Source: Ciona intestinalis (lineage: Eukaryota > Chordata > Ascidiacea > Phlebobranchia > Cionidae). Taken from it: a stretch of 64,000 bases of DNA. Both the position numbers and the translations under genes were made by a program. Position 1 is the stretch's first letter. Each line of letters starts with the position of its first letter. Of this stretch, positions 38,572-50,487 are shown piece after piece. The notes beneath the pieces are model-generated. The model was not told the DNA's origin. It saw only the letters and a program-made list of their open reading frames with translations, and made no database searches. Location of the stretch: positions 2,698,496 to 2,762,495 of the forward strand of contig NC_020173.2 of the NCBI RefSeq assembly GCF_000224145.3. Direction: 5' to 3'.

Positions 38572-41500
38572 ATGTTAACTCCGCCACGCAGGAGTCGTGC
38601 TAATAGTATTGGGAGCCATGAAAGCACCCAGAGCGCAGTAGAACGAAGGGCCAAGAGCTTTCAACGCAAGAAGTCCGTAATGCATGGAATTATGAAACGG
38701 GGAAGGTAAATATGGTATGATGTAGGGCTGTAAATCTGGACATGATCGATCGTTCTGTTTTTGTACGGTTGAAGTATTATGGGGTTAAGTTTAACAAGAC
38801 ACTAGGCATGAGATAAATGAATACACCATGCGTGTCTAGTGTATAAGAAGACATATATGGTATAACTCGACAGTGAGAAGCACGAGGTAAATGAATACAC
38901 CATGTGTTTGGTGTATAAGAAAATATCCATGTTATAGCTTAAAAGTGAGCATGGGGTGTTTGCATGGGGTGTTACGTATATGGATACACGTTTGGTATAA
39001 GAAGATCCATTCTGTTACGTTACAATATAAGCACGAGGTACATGTAAAAATACACGATTTGTGCCTGGTGTATAGACGAAAACACACAGTATGTTATAAC
39101 TGGACAGTTATCATGAACCGAGACGAAAATCGTTCTGATTTAGTTTAAATTTAACCAGAAAATTTCGTATATTCTACTTTCGGTTAATAAGGCGACCTCC
39201 ACAGTAAAGAATCTTAACATAGTGACTTCACAGGGCATGCTTTAAATTGACAGAAATCACGAATACGTCGACTACCATATCTGTAATATAGCATATAAGA
39301 AAAGCGCTTTTCATAAACTACGTAATAGAAACCCCTGACGTTAATGTAAACCTATCGATTATTACGATTTATCGATCAAAACAGAATATAATCAGTTACG
39401 CGTTTTTAAAATTCAAACTAAGTTTTTATTTTCTAAAATCTTTCTAAATCTAAACATTCTTTAAATTTTTAACTACGTTTATTCTCCTAAACTGATCTAT
39501 GACGTAATAAAGCGTGTCGAACCCGCCGTATCGGGGAATCTTCGAAGCGTCATTTGTTAAGTTCTGTTACGTCAAAATTCAGTTGGAATATTATTTCTGT
39601 AACACATTAGTTAGGTTTCAAAGCCATATGTAGTGTTATAAATTTTTATGCAAATTTAGACCTCGCTGAAGGATTATTACAGGAAATTGAGTTGTATAAA
39701 AAGTATGTGGTTGGTCTATATCGTAAAATATATTGAAAAGAAAGTCATAAAATTGGTGAAGACGTCTAAATTTTATTAGATAGGGAAAAGTAGGCATTTA
39801 TTTGTATGTTAAATTGATTTATTGATTAAATTGATCGTCTGGCCTTGTTAGTCTGAAAGTAAGATTAAATAAGTCAGCCAATTTAAAACTTTTTTCTCTA
39901 AAATCGACAAAACTGTTGTAGATGTATAATTTGAAGTTTTGTTTTCAATTCATATCCAACAATAGAACTCTAAGCAGTGTTACGTCATAATGAATTGTTA
40001 GTATGATCCGGAACTTACGCGGTTTGTGTTGCTTTGGTGACGACACAATCTGGTGTGTTTAGCACAATAACATTTCGAATCATGTTCTAAGGAATAATGA
40101 TTTGAAAAGATTTTTTGGGTTTTTGTCTAATGAGCCAACTACCGCTAAAAAATGCGTTATGCGCAGTTTGTAGTTAGCAATGTTTACAGTACAGTAGTTC
40201 GCCCACTCGAATGTAGCGTTAAACAACAGACAGGAATGTTTAGTGTAAAATATAAATATTATTATATCCTCAAAAGTAATCGCCTTAGACGGTATAGTCT
40301 ATAGGTCTATAGAAGCTTTTATCTCGAAAAGCTGTAATCTATACAGCATATGGATAATAAATGATTAAGAATTCTGTTTTCAGTTTATTGATTTATTTTC
40401 ACGCATTCTCTACAAGCAAGGTTCAAGAAATCGTATTATATTGCTAAAGAGAGAGGCGAATAACCTGCGATCGAGTTAGGGTATAACAGACTGTTAAGTG
40501 TAAGCATGACAAAAATGATATCCGCGTACGGCCTTATGCCAACTGTCGATCTGTGAATATGAATTTTGTGTAACTTCTCCCCACCCTATAATATTAAAGA
40601 TTCTTATCCATTTCTATATGTTTATAATAGATGATGTTCTTATCTCTTTAAATACAAAATAATGATCAGATTAACTAAAACAGCGAAGATAAAAGAATTA
40701 GCAAGGGACAGTCGCAAGGGTAAAAACTACGCAAGAAAAGGTTGTCAAATAAAACAGTGTTAAGCAAGATTAGGATGCGGGTATTTAAGGCTAAAGTATA
40801 GATAGATGTTAGGTAGGGCTTCCGTTTTACCGAATAAATAGGAACTTATTTGTGTTGAGTATAGGAAACTTGAGACACATTGTACAATATAGATATTTCC
40901 TTGGTTATGTTTATGTCGTTCACACGTACATATATAGAAGAGTATATTGGTCAGTGTAGGATTGCTACCGTTTATCGAAGAAGCTTTTGTATTTCTTTTT
41001 TAACTATAAGCGTGTTATAGTGACTGTCATTTTACCCGTAGTTCTTTCGCTTTCGTATGATACTCCGACCTTCGTTACTGTGACCACAGAAATGAAATAA
41101 AGTCAACTATTAGTTCGTAAAACAAAGCTTTCAAGTTGGATAAGGAATACAAAATGAGATGTTTTGCTAAGCCAAAAAAGGTTATACAACTTTGGTAGTA
41201 AGGATTAGTGATGTAGTCAGGGTGGGGAAATATGGGACACCTTTAGCAAATAATATCCTGATCGTGTTTTAAACAATTAACAACAGTCATAGGGGTCGTA
41301 AGGAAACGGTTATATAATTCTGTGAATGTTCTTTGTTTAGTACCAAATGGGACGAGAAAATAGAATAAAAAGGTGTCCCATATTCCCCATTCTACTATAT
41401 GTACATTAATGGTATAGAAAAGAAAAATAATTGTTTTACCAAGACCACTGTAAACTAATTAGCGTAAAACGTCATTGGCTGCAGAATAGACTTTAATTTA

Positions 41501-44500
41501 TTGGAAAACGATAAGTCCTTCACGCCCTCAGTGGGGGGTCCTACGTAAGTAAAACAACTGCTGTGCAGTTTTGTCGTCTATGTTAAACGTTATATTGCGT
41601 TTGTATCAGCAGGGGTGACACGACCAGTCTGGAGTAATGGACATAAACTTATCTGTTGATTAAATTGACAAATTTGCTGCGTGATAGTGCTTTCTTAACG
41701 ATTGCATTTCTGCCGTTGTTAGAAATTGTTTATAGGGTTTTAACTTCGTTCTTTGGGATACGTTCTGTAGTAGACTAAATATTTTGACTGCAGATAAAAA
41801 ACGTACGATTTATCTTTTATCTATAGAATTTAGAGTTCAGTGCGCCAGTGGGTGAAATGTATTGGAGTGTTTTGTCTATCACTCTAACAATGTCGTATAC
41901 TCATTAACACAGTTTGCTGAATACTAATTATTACCAAGTTAGACTTCTAATGAAACGAAAAATATGCACAAGATTAACTAATTTTTCCTTTCTAATACAG
42001 AACTGTACGAAAGACCATGCGGTCCATGCAGATAAGTGAAGCTGAGGGCCAGGACGATGGTCATAGTAGGGGACATTTGCTCACTAATGAACAAAGATTA
42101 AGGATGTATGTATTGAAGGAAATACTTGAAACCGAGGAAGATTACACACAACTACTACAGTTTATAGTGGACGTAAGTGATAAGAGCATTCGTTCTTTTT
42201 CCACGAGGTATATGGTAACTTGTAAGTGGGCATAAGGTATATACGTGTGTAACGACTGTTGTTTTTCGGCCACGCGAGGATAAAAAGTTAAATTCAACAT
42301 TCAACACCTGTTCTATCATTCATGACATTGTCTTGCCACGCGAGGATAAACAAGTTTCATTTACTTTTTCATTAAAACGAGTAAATAGTTTGATTTTAAA
42401 GGTACATGGAGCCACCGTATTGGGTTTCAAATCTGCCAAGTGTCAAAAACAAATCTTATGTTTCACAGAAGTTATGCTCGTATAGCGTCGCTCATGTCGT
42501 TAGTATGACTTCACAATATTCGTCGCCTTCGCGCGCAAACACGCACATGATGTAACATACACTGTAAACAATTCCACAAATTTGTGTAACATTTGCAATA
42601 ATAAGGTTTTGATCAAAACACCAGGTTTTGAAATTTGATATCAACCTTGATTGCTTCCTCTAGGAAAATCCAGGGACAATTAATCTTGAAAGCGTTTGTT
42701 TTAACGACCGCTGTTTCCTGTCTTTGCTAATATAGCGTAAGCTATTCTTTGTTATCATGTTGAAAACACTGTATAGTAGTTTGGGGTAAGATGGAAAATC
42801 TTTCATTCTTTTTCCTCGTCTAATTTGGTGATAAACGAAGAGTATTCAAAGTATCGGCTCACATATACCGTTGTTATTTGTTCAAAGCATGATTGGGATA
42901 TTTGGATATTATGTGCTAAAGGTGTCCCATCTTACCCCACTGTACTGCACAGCGGAATCCCGTGATACACTGAATTTCGTTGCCCCGCCTGGCGAGGATA
43001 AATACGTTACATGTTAACAAAGACTTAATTTTGCGTTTTTATTTAGGTTATGATTCCAAGCCTCCAAAAATGTTCACGTGACGACAGCATTCCGTCATGC
43101 ACGAGTGAGACTGTGAGTGACATGTTATCAAATATACGGGAGGTTCATAAACTTCATGTGACGTTTTACGCCTCTCTGAAAGAAGCCATGGATCCATATC
43201 CTTACCACACAAACTGTATTGGAGAATTATTCATGAAACATGTAAGTCAGTCAAAGTTAGCATTAGATTATTTGAATCCAAAATGGGTCTCTTGAGATAT
43301 TAAGGGCCCCATTATTGGGTCTCTTAAACGTAATGATAAAATCACATATTGTATGCTTCTTTCTTTACTCTCTGATTACTGATTTGATGTGTGAACTATA
43401 GGCTAACCTTTAATGCTTAGCACTTTTTTCAGCGCAATGATTTTGCAGCATATGGACAATATTGTGCAAACTTTAATAATGCCCAAAAGATCAGCTATAA
43501 ACTGCAAGAAGATCCAGCTATTATGGAACTTATTAATGTGAGTTAACTTCAATGTAAATAAATTCAGTTTAGTACTAAGTATAATTTTGTATAGTAGGGT
43601 AGGGGAAGATAGGATAACTTTATCACAGAATACCCAAAGATCCCCATCGTATTTTAAACAATTAACAATAGTCTATGGACCCTGTAAGAAAACAGTTTTA
43701 TAATTCTTTGAATTTTCTTTGTTTACTACCAAATGGGACGAGAAAATAGAATGAAAAGGTGTCCCGTCTTCCCCTACCCTACTATCTATGGGTAAGTTTC
43801 TATGGTAAGACATACCACAGTAACTAGTATATTGGCCAGATTTGGTACATTACCGAAACACCAAGATGTATTAGTTTTAGGATTCTTCAAACATTTTAAG
43901 CTGTTCAAATAAACGAAATAAACATTTTCAGGATTGGAAAAATCGTGTAGCAAGTAAAACGCGGAAGTTTCTTCATCTTGAAGGGTTCATAATATCCCCG
44001 GTTCAACGTCTTTGTAAATATCCGCTTTTGCTTAGAGAGCTGAAGAAATTCACCAACGAAAGTCATCCTGATCGTAACCCTGTTGAACAAGCCATGAATG
44101 TAAGTATGGAGATTTTTCTGACACAAGTAAATGTATTATCCCGACAGGTTTTTGCTGAATATCAAAAGATAAGCCTTTGAAATAGCAATAATAACACTGG
44201 CAGTGCAGATGCTGGTTTAGTCTCTGCTTAAATTGCAGTGTCTAGTTATAGCAAACATAATGGTACTTTTGATATATAAGAGTGGTTGGTTTCTTTGTAT
44301 ACATAAATGGGTAGGTGATGTATGATTAATCACTTCTATGATATAAGGCAGCTCTTTTTAACTTCTTACATTGAGTAAACCATAATGAAAGGTTATTCAC
44401 TTATGATGTCACAATGCGATGAGTAACAGTTTCTCCTTGTGATGTCATAGATGATGGAAGACGTCACAGCATCGGTGAACGAAACACAAAGAAGAGCAAT

Positions 44501-45873
44501 CACAATGCAAGCGATTCGAGATGTTGATAATTTGTGCGACTCGTGGGAACAATCTGGGGTATACTTAACTTAACATTGATAAAGTAACAGTCCTGAGTTA
44601 ATAGGTAAAATTTGGGTCAAAACTCAGGTCCTGGACAAGGACCTAACGTGTAAAAATAAAAGCAACTCTGACCAACAAACCCAGTTCGCTGTTATATCAT
44701 AGGGTAGGACCTCACCCTTGTAGAATAACCTGTTTCTGAAACACAGCTTAACTCATTGTCCCAAAATATTGAACCTGATTAAAAGCACTAAGAGAATTTT
44801 TCCAGAAGTTCTTATCCACAGATTAGTTATCTGCATTTTATTGCAATACAATACTAAATACTATGCACTGCATTCAAGTATCCCAACTTTTTATTTCCAG
44901 TGTCTAACAAAGCAAGGGTTTATGACCAAGAGGGGAGGATCAGTGAAGTCTTGGAACATACGTTGGTTCACATTAAGTGGATACCAACTTTGTTATTATA
45001 ATGAACCTGCAGACAGACATCCTTTGAAAATATTGGACTTGACGTCTTATGTTTCAATGCAAGCAGATGCTGACCATGTTGGTCGTCCACATGCATTCAG
45101 GTTGGTTTATAAATTCATGTCAACTTAAGTTGGAAATTTAAACTCTTCCTTATATCAAATGAAACAAAACAGGTTTGTAATAACAAGTGTGTTTGCCCCT
45201 GCAAGTGAGCATATATAAGTTAACATTCACTCTATCCATTGCCCTGAAAGTACAGCTATATATACATAACAAAATAAACAGTGGTAACTTTATATTTCCA
45301 GCATCAAAATGCCTGATCGTTCATACTACATGTACACAACCAGCAGTCAAGAAAGAAGGGATTGGATTTCTATTTTGCAATGGAAGTTTTCATGTATAGA
45401 CCGGTAGGTTGGAATGTTATTTAACTATTGACATTTTTCCGTTTTTCGTAAATTTAACCTCATCAGGTTATAACTGCCAAATGCACATATCCTGCTACAT
45501 TATGGATTCTTATCCTACTTTCTACATTTAAAAACCAACATCGTAATTCCTTTACATAAAAGTTCAATCTGCTACTATTGAAGTATCTAACAAAGTTCTT
45601 TTTTTTAACAGCTCACGTAAGCAAGCACACCAACCGTTTGAAACCGTTATCTTCTCCTCTCTCTCATCATTCCTTCACCCTAAGAGCCAAAAACTAGAAG
45701 TTAAACAAGTCAACGACACAATCATTGAAGAGAAACCAACTTCGCCAAAAATAAACACTGAAAATGAGTTGTCACCAAAAATAAGGAAAAACCGGCCCAA
45801 GTCTTTCTTCCGTATGTCTTTTAAAAGAAGATCCAAAATCTCTTTTTCTTCCTCCTCAAACCATGATACTTGA
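38572..45873 (+). CDS. Dbl-family RhoGEF with DH and PH domains
   Basis: Nine exons: 38572-38705, 42001-42172, 43047-43241, 43433-43537, 43932-44099, 44451-44558, 44901-45100, 45302-45403, 45612-45873. They total 1446 nt (481 residues plus TGA) with all phases consistent. ATG 38572 is preceded by an in-frame TAA. The N-terminus is basic and Ser/Arg-rich. The DH domain (about 75-290) contains LKEILETEEDYTQLL and the hallmark GFIISPVQRLCKYPLLL, the helix that contacts Rho GTPases. The PH domain (about 297-395) reads GFMTKRGGSVKSWNIRWFTL and ends RRDWISILQWKF. The K-x(n)-R-x-R spacing is the phosphoinositide-binding pattern of DAPP1/TAPP-type PH domains. The tail is Ser/Lys-rich and short. The expected role is nucleotide exchange on Rho, Rac or Cdc42 at phosphoinositide-marked membrane. 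I cannot match it to one vertebrate gene. MITE copies lie in introns 1, 2 and 4. Confidence 0.93.
38800..39115 (+). repeat. Degenerate minisatellite, about four units of 72-85 bp
   Basis: Units share GCACGAGGTAAATG or GCATGAGATAAATG, an ATACACCATG segment, TGGTGTATAAGAA and a TGTTATAACT-like end. Approximate units are 38800-38873, 38874-38945, 38946-39022 and 39023-39115. The third and fourth are the most diverged. Confidence 0.65.
41212..41400 (+). mobile_element. MITE-like element, copy 4
   Basis: Ends read GTGGGGAAATATGGGACACC and GGTGTCCCATATTCCCCA, an inverted repeat. The interior has TTTAAACAATTAACAACAGTC and ACCAAATGGGACGAGAAAA as in copies 2 and 6. It lies in RhoGEF intron 1. Confidence 0.85.
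42771..42950 (-). mobile_element. MITE-like element, copy 5
   Basis: It starts TGTATAGTAGTTTGGGGTAAG and ends TATGTGCTAAAGGTGTCCC followed by ATCTTACCCCACTGTA. It is inverted relative to copies 2, 3, 4 and 6 and more diverged at its left end, where the GGGACACC block is broken. It lies in RhoGEF intron 2. Confidence 0.7.
43589..43791 (+). mobile_element. MITE-like element, copy 6
   Basis: Ends read ATAGTAGGGTAGGGGAAGA and its complement CTTCCCCTACCCTACTAT, the longest clean terminal inverted repeat of the six. The interior matches copy 4 closely (TTTAAACAATTAACAATAGTC; ACCAAATGGGACGAGAAAA). It lies in RhoGEF intron 4, between the exons ending 43537 and starting 43932. Confidence 0.88.
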
Positions 45874-46399
45874 TATTTTACTTCAAACACACCGTTCGTT
45901 TGAAGTCCTGGGGTAACAGACCAAATCTGGCACAAATCCCAGGTCCGTGACAATGACCTCACCCACATAGACTGTCATTACAACTCCTATTACAGAAAGG
46001 TAAAATCCTACGCAAATACTAGCCACTGTACTTTACTGCATGTACCAATTCAGTCCATGGTTGCTGAAACTGTGTTCTTAAACCTTCACTTAACTTATTT
46101 TCTATTTTCAGCAAGAGTTACAAAGTTTTTTTAGATCCAAAGGATCCAACAGTGACAGACTCAACCCTTTAAAATATTTAAGAATCCCTGCTTTAATGGC
46201 CTCCTTTTATAATGGTCCATGTTTTATACCAAGTTTGGGGTCGATAAAATACATTTTTTTTATATTTTTGTTCCAAAGTTCTTCAAAATTCGTTATATTT
46301 TCTACACTTGTTGTTTGTGAACAAATCTTCTTATTACATCACAAAGTTAAAAATGATTGATGTTACAGACAGACTTTATGGGGTTTAAGGGGAAACTCT
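45874..46399. other. Convergent 3' region between RhoGEF and SF3A2
   Basis: Stop codons of the two genes face each other about 530 bp apart. A family 2 repeat lies directly after the RhoGEF stop. An ATTAAA-type signal for SF3A2 may be the reverse complement of 46192-46197. No canonical AATAAA was found for the RhoGEF gene. Confidence 0.6.
45895..45975 (-). repeat. Dispersed repeat family 2, copy in RhoGEF 3' flank
   Basis: On the minus strand it reads GTGGGTGAGGTCATTGTC, then GGACCTGGGATTTGTGCC and an AGATTTGGTCTGTTACCCC stretch. It begins about 20 bases after the RhoGEF stop, so it is probably transcribed in that gene's 3' UTR. Confidence 0.65.
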
Positions 46400-48813
46400 C
46401 TAGTTTTCAGGGTCATCTGAATCTGGAGGCGGGGCCATTGGCGGAGGGGGTGGGGCAGGACCCCGGGGCCCTTGATCCATAAACCCATCAGGGTGACCCA
46501 TACGTGGACCTCCCATCATAGGAGGTCCCATAGGGGGCCTTTGCCCCATCATTGGGGGCCCACCCATGGGTGGCGGGCCTCTGAAATTAAAAGGTGGGGG
46601 CATATGACCCCCAGGCCCATTCTGCGGGGGTGGAGGTCCCATAGGGTTAAAAGGCATTCGGTCGTGGAAATTTGGAGGGTGATCAAAGTTCATGTCATCG
46701 TTATCCATCTGTGGAGGTGGGGGAAGCGTTCCTGGAGGAAGAAGATTATTTTCTTCATCATCCATTCGATCCCGGGGGTTTGACATCATGGGAGGAGGTC
46801 TCATTTCAATCTTATAATGAAACTGGAGGAAAAACTAAACAAAGAAAAGTTAATGTTGGTTTGCAAGGAAGGCTGCGATAGTTAGACACATAGTCTTGTA
46901 AAACTAACTGGTTGTACTTGTACTTGTAGTAATATTACAGTGCAAAAAACCCAAGGTATATAGCATGTATGATAACATAACTTTGTCTTTTACCTTCAAA
47001 CATGCTAATGATGCTATATTCATTGGGAAAAGATAACCAAGTTCGGTAATGTATGGGCTTTCTGGTTGTACCATATACATACTTGTGTTATGGTAAGAAT
47101 AAAGCTAACCTGTTTTGTATCTTTGTTCCAGTAAGTCCAGAATTTACTCTCGCCCTTGTCTATCTCCCTGCTTGGCACCTGTAATATTGGAGGTTAAACG
47201 GGATCAGAATATGTTCAGTGAAACAAAACATTACACAGCTCTTAATTAAAAAAGTAGCAAAAATATAAAAACAGTAAAGAGCATGTTAGTATTCTCATCT
47301 CATGCTCATAATACAGAATTACTATCAGACAACAGGCAAAACATAAAAACTGTCTTATAAATTTATATAGCAAACCTTAAAAGCAACAGTTTCATAAGGT
47401 TCAGCAGCAAAGAGAAGATATTGCCAACTTCTATCCGGTGGTTCAATGTGTTGTTCATATGCTGACATAAACCTGTGTCGAGGCTGAATTGTTTCAACAA
47501 TCTCCGGATAATCAACTTGAAACAATAAACTTTGTTGACCGGTTTCTGGGACTCTTTGCTTTGTGACTAGGAAATAATAAGTAGCTTATTAATTCGATGT
47601 TAATATTGGAAGAAATATAAAAATAATTCTCTATCTATTTTTTTTTCTTCTTTTTGGGTTTTATTTATTTGTATAAAATTGCAGAAAAGTAACTATGCAT
47701 TGATATATATATAATAAAATACCTACTTTTGGCGTAATATGTGGGTGGTAAAAAGATATGATATCTCACATTCTTACCCCTGTTTTAAGAGATAGTGTGA
47801 CATCGGGCACTCCTAACATTACACCTTAGTTTTCAAGTATATTTTCCTACCTTTATAACCAGGCCTTCCAATCTTTACAAACTTCTTCACTTCCACCATT
47901 GGTTTAACAGGAGCAGGTTGGATGGGAGCTTCCTTTGCATCTCTTGCTGCTCTCTTTGCGAGGTTGGATTGATGTTTCTTTCCTTGGGTGTGAGCCAAGT
48001 AACTACCCTGAAATATAATATGATAATTAGACTCAGTTAAAAAGGGACTTATTACACAACAGGTGAACAAAATATACAAAACATTCCGGATATTAAAGTT
48101 TAAAACCATTATTTAAATTTTATATTTGTTTTATTTTAACATCACCTAAGAATATCAGGTATACAGATCTAGATGGTGATATAATACTACACTCCATTCA
48201 ATGTAGGTTAACCCCTATAGCGTGACACTATGGATTTTGAGATTTAGGCCAGGGTTGGCCCATCACTCAGAACCTAACGTATGAAAGCACACAAGCTTGT
48301 ATACTAAAATACTTCGACAGATAATTTCAACAGTTATTTATTGCCAATCTGGTAGTTAAGCGCTTGACATAACTTGAGTTATCGTCGAAATATTCACCAC
48401 TGACAACACAGCCCACTTACCTCATTATTGTGAAGCGTCAAACATAACTTGCATTCATATGAACCAAGATGATTTTTCATAAAATAAGGATCCTGAAAGC
48501 AATTTATAGGTAATTGAAGTGGGACTAATAATAATTGTAAATAAAAAACATATAACTAGGCTGTGATAAGTTAATGACTTATTATCGCATTCGGTAGTAA
48601 ATGAAAAATGTCTACAAAATTATACACTGGTATTCTTACGATTACGATTGTAAAATATCGTTTTTAACAACAGCTAAATCTACAAACCTTATTTAAATCA
48701 ATAGTTTCAAGTGCAAGTTGCCTCAACCTTTCCCTTCTATCACGATTAGCATCAGATAAAGAAGCAACTCCTCCAGAGCCAGTCTTTCCACCAGCTCTGT
48801 TTTGGAAATCCAT
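46400..48813 (-). CDS. SF3A2: Splicing factor 3A subunit 2 (SF3a66)
   Basis: Six exons, 5' to 3': 48813-48688, 48492-48421, 48007-47851, 47566-47376, 47178-47110, 46834-46400 (1050 nt, 349 residues). The N-terminus MDFQNRAGGKTGSGGVAS, the DRRERLRQLALETIDLNK segment and the matrin-type zinc finger (YECKLCLTLHNN through YLAHTQGKKH, split across exons 2 and 3) match SF3A2 closely. The middle contains VEVKKFVKIGRPGYK and FWTYWNKDTKQFFLQFHYK. The C-terminus is Pro/Met/Gly-rich with acidic ends, as in the family, though it lacks the long heptad repeat of mammals. The protein is part of the SF3a complex of U2 snRNP and helps U2 bind the branch site. Start ATG 48813 lies in the expected context and shares a 0.9 kb divergent spacer with the Hakai gene. 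Confidence 0.98.
48195..48290 (+). repeat. Dispersed repeat family 2, copy in SF3A2 intron
   Basis: The stretch GAGATTTAGGCCAGGGTTGG followed by CCCATCACTCAGAACC matches the family core, with a diverged left part. It sits in SF3A2 intron 2, between the exons ending 48007 and 48421. Confidence 0.55.
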
Positions 48814-49722
48814 TTTGGAAGTTTCGCTCAGCAACTACCTTGACCCACTTGTGTTTTACCCTTCTTTAAATCATACACCCCTGTTAATTCAATGTAAACA
48901 TAGGTCACTACATCAAATAAGCAAAACGTTATAGAGTTATGGGTTTAAAAAAAAACGCAACTCGCCGCTGCTACATTAAAGCTATACATTAATTTTCCAA
49001 TAGATGATATAATACGAGCGTATAAAAAGATGCATAACCACATAGACTCCTACACTTGACTTTTAACGAAGATTTAATTACTTGCTTTACTCCTTAACTA
49101 ACAAGATACACACATGCGACTGCAAATGAAAAATTGTAGCAAGCCGACGCTTTTTGTACGTCTACATAAACATCTTATATACGGTTTTTATATGGGGTGC
49201 AATTTTGTAGATATGTTGAAACTTCGCATCACGATAGCGTGCGCTGATTTTGCTGCTACGCTTTGTTCGATTAGTTTGTCATATAATTGGTATATATCCC
49301 CGTAACACGAAATGGTTACAGTCACGCCACACTCGCTGTTTCTTGATCAATATGGCATTTGCGTTAATGTCAGTTTAAATAGCTGAGGTTAAACAAGCAG
49401 ATCAATATAGAGAAAGTTATTACGAGTCATATTTGCTCAACACGTAATTAGTTGTTAAAATGAGTTTTAAGTCGCGCAAATACGCTTCTTATTGCTCTGG
49501 CCCTAGTAGTCTAGTTTCATTGCGTATAACTCGTTGCGAACAGTTGTGAGTTGTATAATTATGTTTTGTAATTCTGAGTATATTTATGAAGTGTTTGAAT
49601 GGAAATATCACAATAAACTAATTAAGTTTTCCAAATATTTTTTAGCCTGGAAAACATCAGCCAGACGCATAAAGCACTTTATAGGACGTAAGTTGATTTT
49701 AATCTCTGCATTTAAATCAAAA
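48814..49722. other. Divergent promoter region of SF3A2 and Hakai
   Basis: About 0.9 kb separates the two start codons on opposite strands. A TATA box is not evident. A 63-codon ORF at 49114-49305 has no support. TTG- and ATG-led in-frame extensions of the Hakai frame reach back to 49534; a GTAAGT at 49688-49693 suggests that part may be a 5' UTR exon or intron. Confidence 0.55.
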
Positions 49723-50487
49723 ATGGACGATAACCACATGCAAAGAAAACGAAGACACAAAGACAGTTACGGATCAGATCGTTATAAGAAGCATACCAAC
49801 AAAGATGAAAGAAACTGGAGGCCTAATAATTACATGGATGAGAATAGATATGGGAGGAATATGCAAAGCTCGAATAGTCATCATAGAGATAAATCACATG
49901 ATTGGGATATACAGGTTCATTTGATTGGCAAAAAAGTAAGAGACCCAATGATTCACGTCTGTGAGACATGTTCTTTACCAATACGTAGCTATGGAAGAAT
50001 GATACCTTGCAAACATGTATTCTGCTTTTCTTGTGCAAAGAAAACTGATAACAATTGCCCAAGATGCAAGGACAGTGTGCAGAGGATTGAGCAGTGCCCT
50101 CTTGGAAGTGTATGGCTGTGTTCTTTAACAAATGGATGCAGGAGAACTTACTTATCCAAGCGAGACCTACAAGCTCATGTGCAGCACCGCCACAGTAAAA
50201 TCCCCCCAACCCCAATCATCCCCCCTCCCCATCCACTTGTAATGCCCCCAGTAAATGTGGGTCGCCCGCCCCCTATCACAGTACCCCCGCCACAACTGAT
50301 AATGCCTGCTAGTTCAGTGAACCTAACTAGACCAGCTGTATCAATTCCCCATGCAGTAATTGCACAGCAGAAAGAACCCGTGGCCATTCCACGCTCAAGT
50401 AACTTGATAACTATCCAAATACAGGACAATCAAAACCAACCGCCGAGACTGCCCAACCAGCCACAAGGTTTTCAACCGAACCAGTGA
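49723..50487 (+). CDS. CBLL1: Hakai/CBLL1-type RING E3 ubiquitin ligase
   Basis: A single exon encodes 254 residues from ATG 49723. That start is chosen because MDDNHMQRKRR begins the hydrophilic leader and the upstream frame is hydrophobic and unlike the family. A RING-type domain starts near residue 80 (VCETCSLPIRSYGRMIPC, then KHVFCFSCAKK and CPRC), followed by VQRIEQC and the atypical C2H2 finger CRRTYLSKRDLQAHVQHRH. RING plus adjacent finger is the Hakai HYB phosphotyrosine-binding arrangement. The C-terminus is Pro-rich. Hakai ubiquitinates tyrosine-phosphorylated E-cadherin and is also a subunit of the m6A methyltransferase complex. The vertebrate gene has introns; this one has none in the coding region. 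Confidence 0.93.
   Translation: MDDNHMQRKRRHKDSYGSDRYKKHTNKDERNWRPNNYMDENRYGRNMQSSNSHHRDKSHDWDIQVHLIGKKVRDPMIHVCETCSLPIRSYGRMIPCKHVFCFSCAKKTDNNCPRCKDSVQRIEQCPLGSVWLCSLTNGCRRTYLSKRDLQAHVQHRHSKIPPTPIIPPPHPLVMPPVNVGRPPPITVPPPQLIMPASSVNLTRPAVSIPHAVIAQQKEPVAIPRSSNLITIQIQDNQNQPPRLPNQPQGFQPNQ

Larger units (their letters stand above)
38706..42000 (+). other. Intron 1 of the RhoGEF gene
   Basis: This 3.3 kb intron starts GTAAAT and ends at TTTCCTTTCTAATACAG. The join is phase 2 to phase 2 and rebuilds an Arg codon. It contains a degenerate minisatellite (38800-39115) and MITE-like copy 4. No other coding signal was seen. Confidence 0.85.

Noticed and set aside
46472..46881. Plus-strand ORFs opposite the SF3A2 Pro-rich exon
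   Set aside because: Antisense shadows of a low-complexity Pro/Gly coding stretch.
49534..49722. N-terminal extension of the Hakai frame
   Set aside because: It begins at TTG, is hydrophobic and unlike Hakai, and contains a GTAAGT; ATG 49723 is preferred.
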